Assembly (NCBI GenBank): GCA_028820845.1
Contig: JAPPII010000011.1
Coordinates: 1 to 64,000 of the forward strand
DNA length: 64,000 nucleotides
Reading direction: 5' to 3'
Source of the DNA: Candidatus Poribacteria bacterium
Lineage (GTDB): Bacteria; Poribacteria; WGA-4E; WGA-3G
A program made the position numbers and the translations under genes. This document shows positions 18,939 to 26,878 of this stretch, piece by piece (the first letter of the stretch is position 1; each line of letters begins with the position of its first letter). The notes under the pieces are model-generated. The model saw only the letters and a program-made list of their open reading frames with translations. It was not told the origin of the DNA and searched no databases.

Positions 18939-19661
18939 ATGAAAAAAATCACAATCTTTATCACACTTGCTTGTGTTGTCATGATTACACCGATGGCACT
19001 CGCACAAAATTGGCAGCCAGCGGGTGATAACTGGATTGCAAAATGGTGGGGAATGGATCTGGTAACGAATACCGGTGGCTTTGGTACTTCTGCTGGTATT
19101 GATTATCTCGCTGAAGGCAGCAGCGGTCTTATCTCAAACGCTTCCGTTTCCACACGCGACGGTGCTGGAAAAACGGCGAACGCTATCGTCAACCTTCCGG
19201 ATAACGGTGGTTCACTCGCTTGGTCGATCGTTGACATTAATGTTGAGGATCAGGTGAATATGTCGACAAGCCACGGGCATCCAGATGCAAGAGACATCAC
19301 ATGGCACGGCATTATTGCTATTATTTCACCCGACGAACGGACGACAGTAATGCACCCGGCGCACGATGACCACGCACAGATCTGGATCAACGGGGAGCAA
19401 GTCTATGACAACTCCGCGTGGACTGGCGGTGTTCAGGTCGTCACAACACCGACTGAGATTCAACTCAAGAAGGGTGAGAATTTCTTGCACTTCAAATGCG
19501 GTGAATCCGGTGGTGCCGATTACGTCAACCTCCACTTTGAACCCACGGACACTGATCTGCTCATCGCACCGACGACGAATAACCTCTTCTTAGATGTTTT
19601 GACACCTGTCGAGCCGCAAGGCAAACTCGCAACCCAGTGGGCAAACCTCAAACGGAACTAA
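18939..19661 (+). CDS. Secreted protein of unknown fold with WGxxK-like C-terminal motif
   Basis: 240 residues with a clear signal peptide (MKKITIFITLACVVMITPMALAQ). The mature part has aromatic-rich strands (QNWQPAGDNWIAKWWGMD) and a segment AQIWINGEQVYD...LKKGENFLHFKCGE, typical of jelly-roll carbohydrate-binding modules, but I cannot name the family. The C-terminus is VEPQGKLATQWANLKRN, the variant of the shared tail with Ala replacing Gly after Trp. AAGGAG lies 11 nt before ATG. A strong terminator follows, so it is monocistronic. Likely exported and surface associated. Confidence 0.88.
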   Translation: MKKITIFITLACVVMITPMALAQNWQPAGDNWIAKWWGMDLVTNTGGFGTSAGIDYLAEGSSGLISNASVSTRDGAGKTANAIVNLPDNGGSLAWSIVDINVEDQVNMSTSHGHPDARDITWHGIIAIISPDERTTVMHPAHDDHAQIWINGEQVYDNSAWTGGVQVVTTPTEIQLKKGENFLHFKCGESGGADYVNLHFEPTDTDLLIAPTTNNLFLDVLTPVEPQGKLATQWANLKRN

Positions 19662-19680
19662 GTTTATTTCCGAACAGAGA

Positions 19681-19712
19681 ACCCGTATCCTTGCTTGGAT
19701 ACGGGTTTTTTG
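19681..19712 (+). terminator. Rho-independent terminator
   Basis: Perfect 10-bp stem ACCCGTATCC (19681-19690) and GGATACGGGT (19697-19706), loop TTGCTT, followed by TTTTTGTTGTTT. It ends the secreted-protein transcript and lies just before the convergent CRTAC1-like gene. Confidence 0.92.
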
Positions 19713-19716
19713 TTGT

Positions 19717-21366
19717 TTATTCCGGCTCCACAATCGTCAAATACTGATTGATAGACACCGCTGTTAGTTCTTGTGTTGCGCCGCTCTGCCAGACAATATT
19801 AATCTTCTCAACATGTTGGTTTTCACCTAAACCGAACAGGAGGCGCATATCGCTTCCTGATGCGTAACTTGAACCGCTCTTTACCTCCCGAATCTGTGCC
19901 ACGCCTCCTGCTACGAGTCGGACCTTCGCGCCGATACCGTCGCGATTGCTACGGGTACCGACCAGTTTAAGACCCACCCAATTTTTCAGATTTCCACCAT
20001 CGTTCCGAAGGAGAACAGCACGTTGATTGGAGCTCATGATGACAATATCGGTATCGCCGTCGTTGTCGTAGTCAGCCATAGCGGCGGCTCTGCCGACAAG
20101 TGGCTCTGTGAAATAGGAACCAGCGGTTTCTGAAACGTCCGTGTAACTGCTGTCTCCCTTGTTCCAAAAGAGTTGGTCGCGCTGCGCGTAAGTCTCATGG
20201 TCGGTTAAGATGCCGATAACATCTTGGGGGTGTCCGTTTGCACAGAACATGTCGAGATAACCGTCGTTATCGTAATCCAAGAAAAGCGGACTGAAGCCGA
20301 CGAAGGGTAGTGTTGGCTGCTCCAATCCACTATCCGCTGTCGCATCAACGAAAAAAAGACCCTCCTCGTTCTTATAGAGGGTTGCCTTCTCCGAATTCGC
20401 AACGATGAGGTCAAACCATCCATCTCCGTTATAATCTCCGGCGTCCACACCCATAGAGCCTTCGGCGACTCCCTTTTCGTCATAACCGACCCCAATGAAT
20501 AGGCTCTCGTCGGTGAAGGTGCCGTCCCCATTGTTGTGATACATGAAATTGCGGTTGGTATCGTTAGCGACGTAAATATCAGGGAATCCGTCGTTATCGT
20601 AGTCACAAGCGATTGCTGCCATGCCTCTGCCTTCGCTCGGATTTGTGACACCCGCCGTTTCTGCGATATTGGTAAACGTGCCGTCCCCATTGTTCCGGTA
20701 GAGCACATCCGGTGTTCCCTCGTAGCTGCGCGGATGTCCGTAACCGACAATACCTTTATAGGTCGTTACCGGCATCGATACTTCATACACGAGATAGTTG
20801 ACGACGAAAATATCCAAGTCGCCATCGGCATCGAAATCGAGATAGACGGCTGCGATGCTCCAGAGGGAGTTATCAATCCCGGCGACTTCGGTGATGTCGG
20901 TAAAAGTGCCGTCTCCATTATTTCGGTAAAGCCTATCGTTTCCGAAGTTTGCGACATAGAGGTCGGCATCACCGTCGTTGTCAATATCGCCAGCGGAAGC
21001 CGCCATCCCGTAGCCTGCGTCCCCTACACCTGCTGTCTCGGTGACATCTATAAAATGCCCGTCTCCTTCGTTGCGATAGAGGACATTTCCGAGTTTGGCT
21101 TGTGTTGGATTTTGCGTCTCTTCGGGGATAGGACCGCCGTTAACAAAATAGAGATCGGCATCGCCGTCTGTGTCGTAATCGAAGAAGACGACCCCCGAAC
21201 CCATCGTTTCAATGATGTGTTTGTGTTCAGTTTTACCGTTGTTGTGTTTGAATTGGATACCGACTGCTTCGGTGACATCCGTGAAGGTGGGAAGTTCTGC
21301 GGCAACACTGCCGATGGTTAGCAGGAGGAATATTTGTATGAATAGCCCAAGTTGCCGTTTATTCAT
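19717..21366 (-). CDS. CRTAC1-like protein: FG-GAP/VCBS repeats plus ASPIC/UnbV domain
   Basis: 549 residues with a signal peptide (LFIQIFLLLTIGSVAAE). About seven integrin-alpha-like FG-GAP repeats carry calcium-binding DxDxDGxxD loops (DYDTDGDADLYF, DIDNDGDADLYV, DYNGDGWFDLIV, DYDNDGDTDIVI). The C-terminal 100 residues form the ASPIC/UnbV domain (NWVGLKLVGTRSNRDGIGAK ... INIVWQSGATQEL). Likely an extracellular calcium-binding propeller. It is the last gene of a minus-strand set TPR, SUMF1-like, CRTAC1-like; a second TPR/CRTAC1 pair occurs at 46951-50225. Confidence 0.92.
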   Translation of the reverse strand: MNKRQLGLFIQIFLLLTIGSVAAELPTFTDVTEAVGIQFKHNNGKTEHKHIIETMGSGVVFFDYDTDGDADLYFVNGGPIPEETQNPTQAKLGNVLYRNEGDGHFIDVTETAGVGDAGYGMAASAGDIDNDGDADLYVANFGNDRLYRNNGDGTFTDITEVAGIDNSLWSIAAVYLDFDADGDLDIFVVNYLVYEVSMPVTTYKGIVGYGHPRSYEGTPDVLYRNNGDGTFTNIAETAGVTNPSEGRGMAAIACDYDNDGFPDIYVANDTNRNFMYHNNGDGTFTDESLFIGVGYDEKGVAEGSMGVDAGDYNGDGWFDLIVANSEKATLYKNEEGLFFVDATADSGLEQPTLPFVGFSPLFLDYDNDGYLDMFCANGHPQDVIGILTDHETYAQRDQLFWNKGDSSYTDVSETAGSYFTEPLVGRAAAMADYDNDGDTDIVIMSSNQRAVLLRNDGGNLKNWVGLKLVGTRSNRDGIGAKVRLVAGGVAQIREVKSGSSYASGSDMRLLFGLGENQHVEKINIVWQSGATQELTAVSINQYLTIVEPE

Positions 21367-21383
21367 AATGCGTGTAAATCAAC

Positions 21384-21444
21384 GGGCAATGAATTGCCCT
21401 ACTACAAACAGGAAATCGGTTTGTAGTAGTGCGATTTATCGCAC
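21384..21444. repeat. Cluster of three adjoining palindromes
   Basis: Three hairpins in series between the SUMF1-like and CRTAC1-like genes: GGGCAAT-GA-ATTGCCC (21384-21399), CTACTACAAAC/GTTTGTAGTAG (21399-21409 and 21419-21429), and GTGCGAT-TT-ATCGCAC (21429-21444). The middle pair can instead bring the outer two together, so the segment is one composite fold. Likely a mobile palindromic repeat. Confidence 0.7.
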
Positions 21445-21523
21445 GTAAGTTTATAGCTCGTTAGAATTTCTGTTGATTGTTAGATTTTATAATAGTTTGC
21501 AGTACAAGTAAACACACGTTAAC

Positions 21524-22381
21524 CTACTTTTCGCTTTTTTCAGCAGTTTTTGCGAGTCGAAAACCGACAAAAGCGGTTTTCAGGTTCGGGTATAGATAAA
21601 ATCGGAATGTCGTGCTGCACCGAGTGAGCGCATCGATCCATGAACCGCCTCGGAGAACCCGCCAACTGCCGACCGCTGGTCCCGTTGGATTCTTTTTTGG
21701 ACGTTTTGCGGCGGCTTGTGAACTGTACGAATAATACACATCGCTGTACCAATCGGCTGTCCATTCCCAGGCGTTGCCAGCCATATCCAGGGCACCGTAA
21801 TAACTTTTGCCTTTCGGAAAGCTCCCGACGGGTGCGATGCGGTTCTCGTAGCCATCCTTTGCCTCAGCAGTGTTCGCGTGCGGTTCCATTGCGCTCCCCC
21901 AGGGCCATATCCTGTTGGTATACCCGCGCGCCGCCTTCTCCCACTCCGCTTCAGTTGGCAGGCGCATCCCTTTCCACGCTGCATAAGCGGCAGCATCGTG
22001 CCACGATACACCAACAACAGGATAATTCGGGAACTGTTCAGCGCGTGCGGGCCAGTCGCCGATATGCGGGAGATGTGGGAAACTTTCGGGAGTGTGTTGA
22101 GGCGTTGCGTCTGGGACGTTGCTTTCTGATTGCGATTTCCAAAATTCGTAGTATTCGGCGTTCGTCACTTCGTATTTACCGATATAGTAGCCATCGAGAT
22201 AGACTTTGTGCATCGGTCTTTCATCGGCGGCGCGACGCTCACTGCCCATCGTAAAGGTGCCAGCGGGTACCAATATGAGTCCTGGTTCTGCTGCGAGGAT
22301 ACCGAAACAGGTGCCGAAACTGAATATCAAGGTGCATACAATACCGAGACAACTATTTTTCTTTGGACATGAGATATTCAT
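21524..22381 (-). CDS. SUMF1/formylglycine-generating-enzyme-like domain protein
   Basis: About 285 residues from the ATG at 22381, with a hydrophobic N-terminal signal segment (LGIVCTLIFSFGTCFG). The FGE-sulfatase fold is plain: VPAGTFTMGS, YEVTNAEYYEFW, YPVVGVSWHDAAAYAAW, RLPTEAEWEKAARG, NAWEWTADWY, VLRGGSW and FVGFRLAK. The canonical FGE cysteine pair after RGGS is not present (RGGSWIDALTRCSTTF has one Cys only), so it is probably not a sulfatase activator but a family member with another role. The start overlaps the end of the TPR gene by 29 nt, with AGGAG upstream, which indicates translational coupling. Confidence 0.88.
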   Translation of the reverse strand: MNISCPKKNSCLGIVCTLIFSFGTCFGILAAEPGLILVPAGTFTMGSERRAADERPMHKVYLDGYYIGKYEVTNAEYYEFWKSQSESNVPDATPQHTPESFPHLPHIGDWPARAEQFPNYPVVGVSWHDAAAYAAWKGMRLPTEAEWEKAARGYTNRIWPWGSAMEPHANTAEAKDGYENRIAPVGSFPKGKSYYGALDMAGNAWEWTADWYSDVYYSYSSQAAAKRPKKNPTGPAVGSWRVLRGGSWIDALTRCSTTFRFYLYPNLKTAFVGFRLAKTAEKSEK

Positions 22382-23519
22382 AAATGCGGTGATGCTCCTG
22401 CGCGAGTCGTTGGTTACCCATGCCTTGGTAGAGTCTTGAGAGGTTAAGATGGTAGAAGGGTTCTTCACCATCGAGTTCTATGGCTTTTTGGAACGCAACA
22501 ATAGCATTTCGGCTATTGCCTTGCATCGCATAAAGGCTACCGAGGGTGTTGTAAAGGATGGCTTCGTTCGGCATGAGTTGGATTGCCTTGTTAGCGGCTT
22601 CCACTGCGGGTTTGGGATAGTTGAGGTTCATAAACGCTCGGCTCAGTCCGTGATAAAAGGTGGCGTTGTTCGGATCGAGTGCGATGCACTTCTGAAAGAC
22701 CTGAACGGCTTGTCCATAGTTCTTTTGTTGCATGAGCAGACTGGCTAAACCTGTCCATGCTTCGAGATTGTTCGGTTCGTTGCGTGTAAGGCGTGTGAGA
22801 CGTTCGTATTCGGCGGACTCTTTCTGATATTGTTGGAAGATTTGCATTTCCGCTCGGCTTTTCTCTCGATCGCCTAAGCGGAGGTACGCCGTCCCGAGTC
22901 CAAAGTGTGGGTCGGCATAACGGGCGGGTCCGAATGCTATCGCCTGTTTGAAGTTCTCTATCGCTTTAGCGTATTCTTTGAGATTGAGGTATGCAGTGCC
23001 AAGTTCGTAGTAGGTGCCTGCGGCGTTCGGTTTCAATGCGAGTGCCTGTTTCAAAATTGGGACGACTTCTGCGTATCGGCGTAGTCGGACGAGTGATTTG
23101 CCGAGCACCTCATGCCCGCGGGCGTGTTGGGGATCGAGTTCAACGACCCGTTGTAACGGCACAACTGCCTCTGCCCATTTATCGAGTTTGAAGTAAGCGA
23201 CACCGAGTGAATAGAGTGCCTCGATATTATCCGGCATCAATGCGAGGGAACGTTGGTAGTTCTCGACGGCTCTGTTCAGAAGCTCTTCTTGAGCATACGC
23301 CATTCCGAGATAGTGTAAAATCTCAGCATGTTCAGGCTCAATGGCGAGCGCGGCTTCAAACGCGTTGATGGCTTCCTTATTATTCCCCTGAAATGTGAAC
23401 ACAAAGCCTTGCTCCACGTGTTGGACGTATTTGCTGTGGTCACTCGGTTCTGTATCGGCGATACCGAATAGTGGTGCACAGAGTGAAAGGAGAGTAGCAA
23501 TTGTCAACCAATTTCGCAT
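22353..23519 (-). CDS. Secreted/periplasmic TPR-repeat protein
   Basis: 388 residues: signal peptide (MRNWLTIATLLSLCAPLFG) then about nine TPR repeats with the usual spacing, for example AINAFEAALAIEPEHAEILHYLG, AVENYQRSLALMPDNIEALYSLG and AIVAFQKAIELDGEEPFYHLNLS. Acts as a protein-interaction scaffold. First gene of the TPR / SUMF1-like / CRTAC1-like set on the minus strand. AGGA precedes the ATG. Confidence 0.92.
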   Translation of the reverse strand: MRNWLTIATLLSLCAPLFGIADTEPSDHSKYVQHVEQGFVFTFQGNNKEAINAFEAALAIEPEHAEILHYLGMAYAQEELLNRAVENYQRSLALMPDNIEALYSLGVAYFKLDKWAEAVVPLQRVVELDPQHARGHEVLGKSLVRLRRYAEVVPILKQALALKPNAAGTYYELGTAYLNLKEYAKAIENFKQAIAFGPARYADPHFGLGTAYLRLGDREKSRAEMQIFQQYQKESAEYERLTRLTRNEPNNLEAWTGLASLLMQQKNYGQAVQVFQKCIALDPNNATFYHGLSRAFMNLNYPKPAVEAANKAIQLMPNEAILYNTLGSLYAMQGNSRNAIVAFQKAIELDGEEPFYHLNLSRLYQGMGNQRLAQEHHRIYEYLMSKEK

Positions 23520-23644
23520 GAGACTTGTCCTGATTTTTTCCTGTTTTATTCGGTACTGTTTGATGGTATGTTTTCATTTTAACCTGTAGTGGGAAAAAAG
23601 TCAAGGGTTTCGACTTCTGCACTTCTGCGTCCCCAAAAACCCAA

Positions 23645-23673
23645 TTGACACCAACCCTTCTTTTTGATAAAAT
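23645..23673 (+). promoter_or_regulatory. Sigma70-type promoter of the redoxin gene
   Basis: TTGACA (23645-23650), 17-nt spacer, TAAAAT (23668-23673). The expected transcription start is about 23680, the A of the ATG, so the mRNA may be leaderless; there is no ribosome-binding site before this ATG. Confidence 0.6.
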
Positions 23674-23679
23674 GCCTCC

Positions 23680-24174
23680 ATGCCACGAAAAAACAAAATT
23701 CTCAGTATCGGTGATACCGCACCACTCTTTACGCTCCCCTCGCATCAGCGAGTGGAGATTTCGCTTGAAGTGTATCGGGACGTTCAGAACGTCGTTTTAA
23801 CCTTCTTTAGGGGGACATGGTGACCGAACAGCCGCCGCCAGTTGGCGACGGGGCAGGAATATATGGAGGCATACTCGGAATGGACGGCTACGCCGCTCGC
23901 GATTGCTGGACAGTGGCCCCGTGAACTCCGGGGTTATGCCGATAAAAATCGTATTACATTCCCGCTGTTGGTTGACAAGACGCGAGAGGTCATCAAAAGT
24001 TATGGAGTCTATCACTGGCTGAGTCTGGAGGCTTACAACATCGCCCGTCCCGCAACGTTTGTCATTGACAAAGCCGGGGTTATTCAATATATGTATATCG
24101 GTTCGCACCAGTTCGATCTCGTCCCGCAAGAAGAAATTCTTCAGTGTCTAAAAGAGATAACGGTCAGCCGTTAG
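23680..24174 (+). CDS. AhpC/TSA-type redoxin with in-frame TGA at the active-site cysteine: candidate selenoprotein
   Basis: Reading from ATG 23680, one frame runs to TAG 24172-24174 with a single TGA at 23821-23823. Before it, LSIGDTAPLFTLPSHQRVEI and VVLTFFRGTW are the N-terminal half of a peroxiredoxin-like thioredoxin fold; after it come PNSRRQLATGQ, FPLLVDKTREVIKSYGVY and ARPATFVIDKAGVIQYMY. The TGA falls exactly where related proteins have the first Cys of W-C-P-x-C, so the product would be W-U-P-N-S with selenocysteine; the second Cys is Ser. A stem-loop with a short apical loop starts 9 nt after the TGA. The frame is unbroken on both sides, which argues against an assembly indel. The alternative is a nonsense mutation in a decaying gene. 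Length with Sec: 164 residues. Confidence 0.65.
23832..23851 (+). promoter_or_regulatory. SECIS-like stem-loop just after the in-frame TGA
   Basis: CCGCCGCC (23832-23839) pairs with GGCGACGG (23844-23851) except one C/A mismatch; apical loop AGTT carries a G in its second position. The loop is 16-17 nt after the TGA, inside the range reported for bacterial SECIS elements (stem-loop inside the reading frame, small loop with an early G). Seen in sequence; function is inferred. Confidence 0.45.
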
Positions 24175-24264
24175 CAATCTTAAAAGTCAGACGTGACCTG
24201 TTACAAACACACTTCTTAACTGACAACTAACAACCAACAACTGACAACTGTATAAAAATTCATT

Positions 24265-24292
24265 TTGATTTCTGAACAAAATATGATATACT
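24265..24292 (+). promoter_or_regulatory. Sigma70-like promoter
   Basis: TTGATT (24265-24270), 16-nt spacer, TATACT (24287-24292), upstream of the small membrane protein and possibly of ribD and ribE. Confidence 0.4.
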
Positions 24293-24386
24293 ATTAACCT
24301 AACTGCTGAAAAAATAATACCCTGGCAGCAACCTTTTTACTGGAGTACTTTTTTTAAATAGAAGTGAGAGTGACTATGTATCATTA

Positions 24387-24812
24387 GTGAGGATCCCGCG
24401 AAAATGGTTCCGTCTCTTTGTATGGACTTTTTCAGGTTTGGTAATTCTCAATGTTTCAGCAGAGCTTTTATTGGATTGGACTTGGAAGGCTTTGGGTGAA
24501 ACGATATTAACCCGCATGGCGGTTCTAATGACGCTCATAGTCGGTTGGTTTTTCATTCTATCCCATGTAGTGGAGGGCATCATGTTAGGATATGCGAAAC
24601 TCTATAGAGACAGGATTCGTGCCGAGGGCGTAGAAATTGGTAAAGCCCAAGGTCTTGAACAAGGCAGAGCTGAAGGCAGAGCTGAAGGCATCAGACAAGC
24701 ATATCAGGAAATCGCTGATTGGAACAAGCGTCGACTCGAAGCGGAAGCCAAAGGCGTCCCATTCGACGAGCCGCCTCCTATAGGAAACGGCAGTAACACG
24801 GATTTATCCTGA
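24387..24812 (+). CDS. Small membrane protein with charged repeat tail
   Basis: 141 residues from GTG 24387. Two hydrophobic segments (LFVWTFSGLVILNVSAELLL and MAVLMTLIVGWFFILSHVV) are followed by a hydrophilic helix containing GLEQGRAEGRAEGIRQAY, a short Glu/Arg/Gly repeat likely to form a coiled coil, and a Pro/Asn-rich end. Function unknown. No strong ribosome-binding site is seen. It precedes ribD closely and may share its transcript. Confidence 0.65.
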   Translation: MRIPRKWFRLFVWTFSGLVILNVSAELLLDWTWKALGETILTRMAVLMTLIVGWFFILSHVVEGIMLGYAKLYRDRIRAEGVEIGKAQGLEQGRAEGRAEGIRQAYQEIADWNKRRLEAEAKGVPFDEPPPIGNGSNTDLS

Positions 24813-24877
24813 CAATGGAACTCAACACGAATGGGGGTCCGAGCCCGCACGCCAGCGGCGTGTTATGTCTATTCTTC

Positions 24878-25981
24878 ATGGATGAAGCACATAGAACCTT
24901 TATGAAACGCGCCTTGAATTTAGCGCGTCGGGGCAAAGGACGCACAAGTCCAAATCCGCTCGTCGGTGCGGTTGTTGTGAAAGCCGGACGGGTCGTCGGT
25001 GAAGGGTATCATCAAAAAGCCGGAACCCCACACGCCGAGGTCCACGCCTTGAACGCCGCAGGCGAAAACGCCAGAGGTGCGACGCTTTATGTGAACCTTG
25101 AACCGTGTTGCCATTGGGGACGAACACCGCCTTGCACGGAGGCAGTCCTTCAAGCAGGTGTTGCTGAAGTCTATGTTGCAGAGGTTGATCCGAATCCGAG
25201 TGTCGCAGGCAACGGGATCCGTCAGTTGCAAGAGGCGGGGATTCGTGTCCATGTCGGCACGTGTGCTGAAGAAGCAGCGCAGTTGAATGAGGTCCATAGG
25301 AAATACATTCAGACCGGCAAGCCGTTTGTTATTTTGAAAACCGCCATGAGCCTTGACGGGAAAATCGCCACTGCCTCAGGCGAATCGCAGTGGATTACCT
25401 CTGAGGGATCACGACAGCGCGGACATGAAATTCGCGACGCAGTAGATGCTATACTCGTCGGCAAAGGGACAGTTGACCGCGATAATCCGGCATTGACGAC
25501 GCGGCTTCAGGATAGAGAAGGACAGGACGCAACTCGAATTGTGTTAGATTCACACGGGAGAACCTCCACGGACGCACGCATCTTCAACCCTGCGAGCAGT
25601 GCAGGAGTTATTATTGCTGTCACACCGGACGCACCCGCGAAGAACATCGGTGCTCTTGAAAAGGTGGGGGCAGAAGTAATAATCGTTCCAGAGGAAAAGG
25701 GTAAAGTGTGTTTCGAGCGTTTGATGGAGATATTGGGTGCGCGTGAGATAACAAGCGTCTTGGTGGAAGGTGGTGGGGAAGTCAATGCCTCGGCGATAGC
25801 CACAGGCGTTGTAGATAAGATGATGTGTTTTATCGCACCGAAATTGATTGGTGGGCGGGATGCCCCTGGACCTATCGGCGGTGAAGGGCTTGCAAGTTTA
25901 AAGGATGTACCGCATTTGAAACGCGTCAGTATCACACCTATTTCTGATGCTGCCGACTTTCTCATTGAGGGGTATCTGTAG
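24878..25981 (+). CDS. ribD: Riboflavin biosynthesis protein RibD (deaminase/reductase)
   Basis: Bifunctional diaminohydroxyphosphoribosylaminopyrimidine deaminase and 5-amino-6-(5-phosphoribosylamino)uracil reductase, about 367 residues, two middle steps of riboflavin synthesis. Zinc site of the deaminase: HAEVHAL and PCCHWGRTPPC; SPNPLVGAVVV precedes it. The reductase half shows KTAMSLDGKIAT, SQWITS, DAILVGKGTVDRDNP and VLVEGGGEVN. The ATG at 24878 is chosen because RibD proteins start about ten residues before the first helix (MDEAHRTFMKRALNLA); an upstream ATG at 24815 is possible. One nucleotide separates it from ribE. Confidence 0.95.
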   Translation: MDEAHRTFMKRALNLARRGKGRTSPNPLVGAVVVKAGRVVGEGYHQKAGTPHAEVHALNAAGENARGATLYVNLEPCCHWGRTPPCTEAVLQAGVAEVYVAEVDPNPSVAGNGIRQLQEAGIRVHVGTCAEEAAQLNEVHRKYIQTGKPFVILKTAMSLDGKIATASGESQWITSEGSRQRGHEIRDAVDAILVGKGTVDRDNPALTTRLQDREGQDATRIVLDSHGRTSTDARIFNPASSAGVIIAVTPDAPAKNIGALEKVGAEVIIVPEEKGKVCFERLMEILGAREITSVLVEGGGEVNASAIATGVVDKMMCFIAPKLIGGRDAPGPIGGEGLASLKDVPHLKRVSITPISDAADFLIEGYL

Positions 25982-25982
25982 C

Positions 25983-26654
25983 ATGTTTACCGGGATCGTT
26001 GAAGAACTTGGAACCGTTGGAAGTATCCAACGCAAATCGGAAGGTGCGATCCTTGAAATTCAGGCGAGTGAAGTCCTCACGGATGCGAAAGTCGGCGACA
26101 GTATTGCCGTTGACGGTGCTTGTCTTACGATCGTTTCTCTAACATCGGAGGCGTTCGCTGGGGATATATCTGCTGAAACCTTACGCCGGACGACGTTAGG
26201 TGAGCGGAAAGTCGGTGAACAGGTTAACTTGGAACGTTCACTCCGGTTAAGTGACAGACTGGGTGGTCATCTGGTCCTTGGACACGTGGATGAAGTGGCG
26301 ACAATCTGCGCTTGGAAAGACGAGGGCGATGCCTCTCTAATGCGGGTAACGATAAGCGATAATACCAGACGCTACATCACTTACAAAGGTTCTGTCACCG
26401 TTGACGGTATCAGTTTAACTGTGTCAGATGTTTCTAAAGATTCCTTTGAAGTCGCTTTGATTCCGCATACGAAGGCGGTCACGACTTTGGATATGAAACG
26501 GACTGGGACCAGGGTCAATCTTGAAGTCGATCTTATTGCGCGTTATATTGAAACACTTCTGAAAAATAGTGACGAGGTGTCGGGTTGGACTGAGCAAACC
26601 GGTTCCGAGACCCTCAATTTGAGTTTTTTAGCGAAACACGGCTATATGGATTGA
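25983..26654 (+). CDS. ribE: Riboflavin synthase alpha chain
   Basis: Final enzyme of riboflavin synthesis, dismutating two lumazines. 223 residues with two homologous lumazine-binding barrels: the first from MFTGIVEELGTV through DSIAVDGACLTI and FAGDISAETL, the second from LGGHLVLGHVDEVATI through GSVTVDGISLTVSDV and VALIPHT. The ATG is 1 nt after the ribD stop, so the two are cotranslated; an upstream in-frame start inside ribD would add residues that do not fit the family. Also called ribC in some species. Confidence 0.96.
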   Translation: MFTGIVEELGTVGSIQRKSEGAILEIQASEVLTDAKVGDSIAVDGACLTIVSLTSEAFAGDISAETLRRTTLGERKVGEQVNLERSLRLSDRLGGHLVLGHVDEVATICAWKDEGDASLMRVTISDNTRRYITYKGSVTVDGISLTVSDVSKDSFEVALIPHTKAVTTLDMKRTGTRVNLEVDLIARYIETLLKNSDEVSGWTEQTGSETLNLSFLAKHGYMD

Positions 26655-26721
26655 TCATCGGCTGTCAGTTTTTGGTTAAGCGTCTGATGTTATAGCAGGC
26701 AACTTTTTTATGATAAAAGCC

Positions 26722-26878
26722 TTTCATAACTCAAAGGCGGTTGGACTTAACCGAAAACCCGGGGAATGCCATGCGGCATTCATACCGTTGATTTGTGAAA
26801 CGAAATTGTGAGTGATCAGCGAACAATTTGTCTGAGCTTTACATTGTGGAACGGTGACCAGATTTAATAATTAAAAAT
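26722..26878 (+). promoter_or_regulatory. Leader of ribBA, similar to the ribH leader
   Basis: The 5' part has TTTCATAAC-TCAAAG-GCGGTT...CTTAACC-GAAAACC, and the last 33 nt before the ATG (26846-26878) match the ribH leader with two differences, including the identical 20-mer GGAACGGTGACCAGATTTAA. An extra stem (GAATGCC/GGCATTC, about 26763-26777) sits in the middle. The classic FMN riboswitch consensus is not visible. It may be a regulatory RNA or a dispersed repeat. Confidence 0.5.

Noticed and set aside
20536-21321. 261-aa ORF on the plus strand
   Set aside because: Antisense of the CRTAC1-like gene; the DYDNDGD-type repeats leave the complementary frame open. No signal or domain.
23842-24174. 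Redoxin gene starting at TTG 23842 as a complete short protein
   Set aside because: It would lack the N-terminal half of the thioredoxin fold, which is present in the same frame upstream of the TGA.
26655-26878. FMN (RFN) riboswitch before ribBA
   Set aside because: The conserved RFN blocks (AGGGGC..., CCCCACCGGCGG, GCCGAC-type segments) are not visible on reading; only a shared leader with ribH is seen. A covariance-model scan would settle it.
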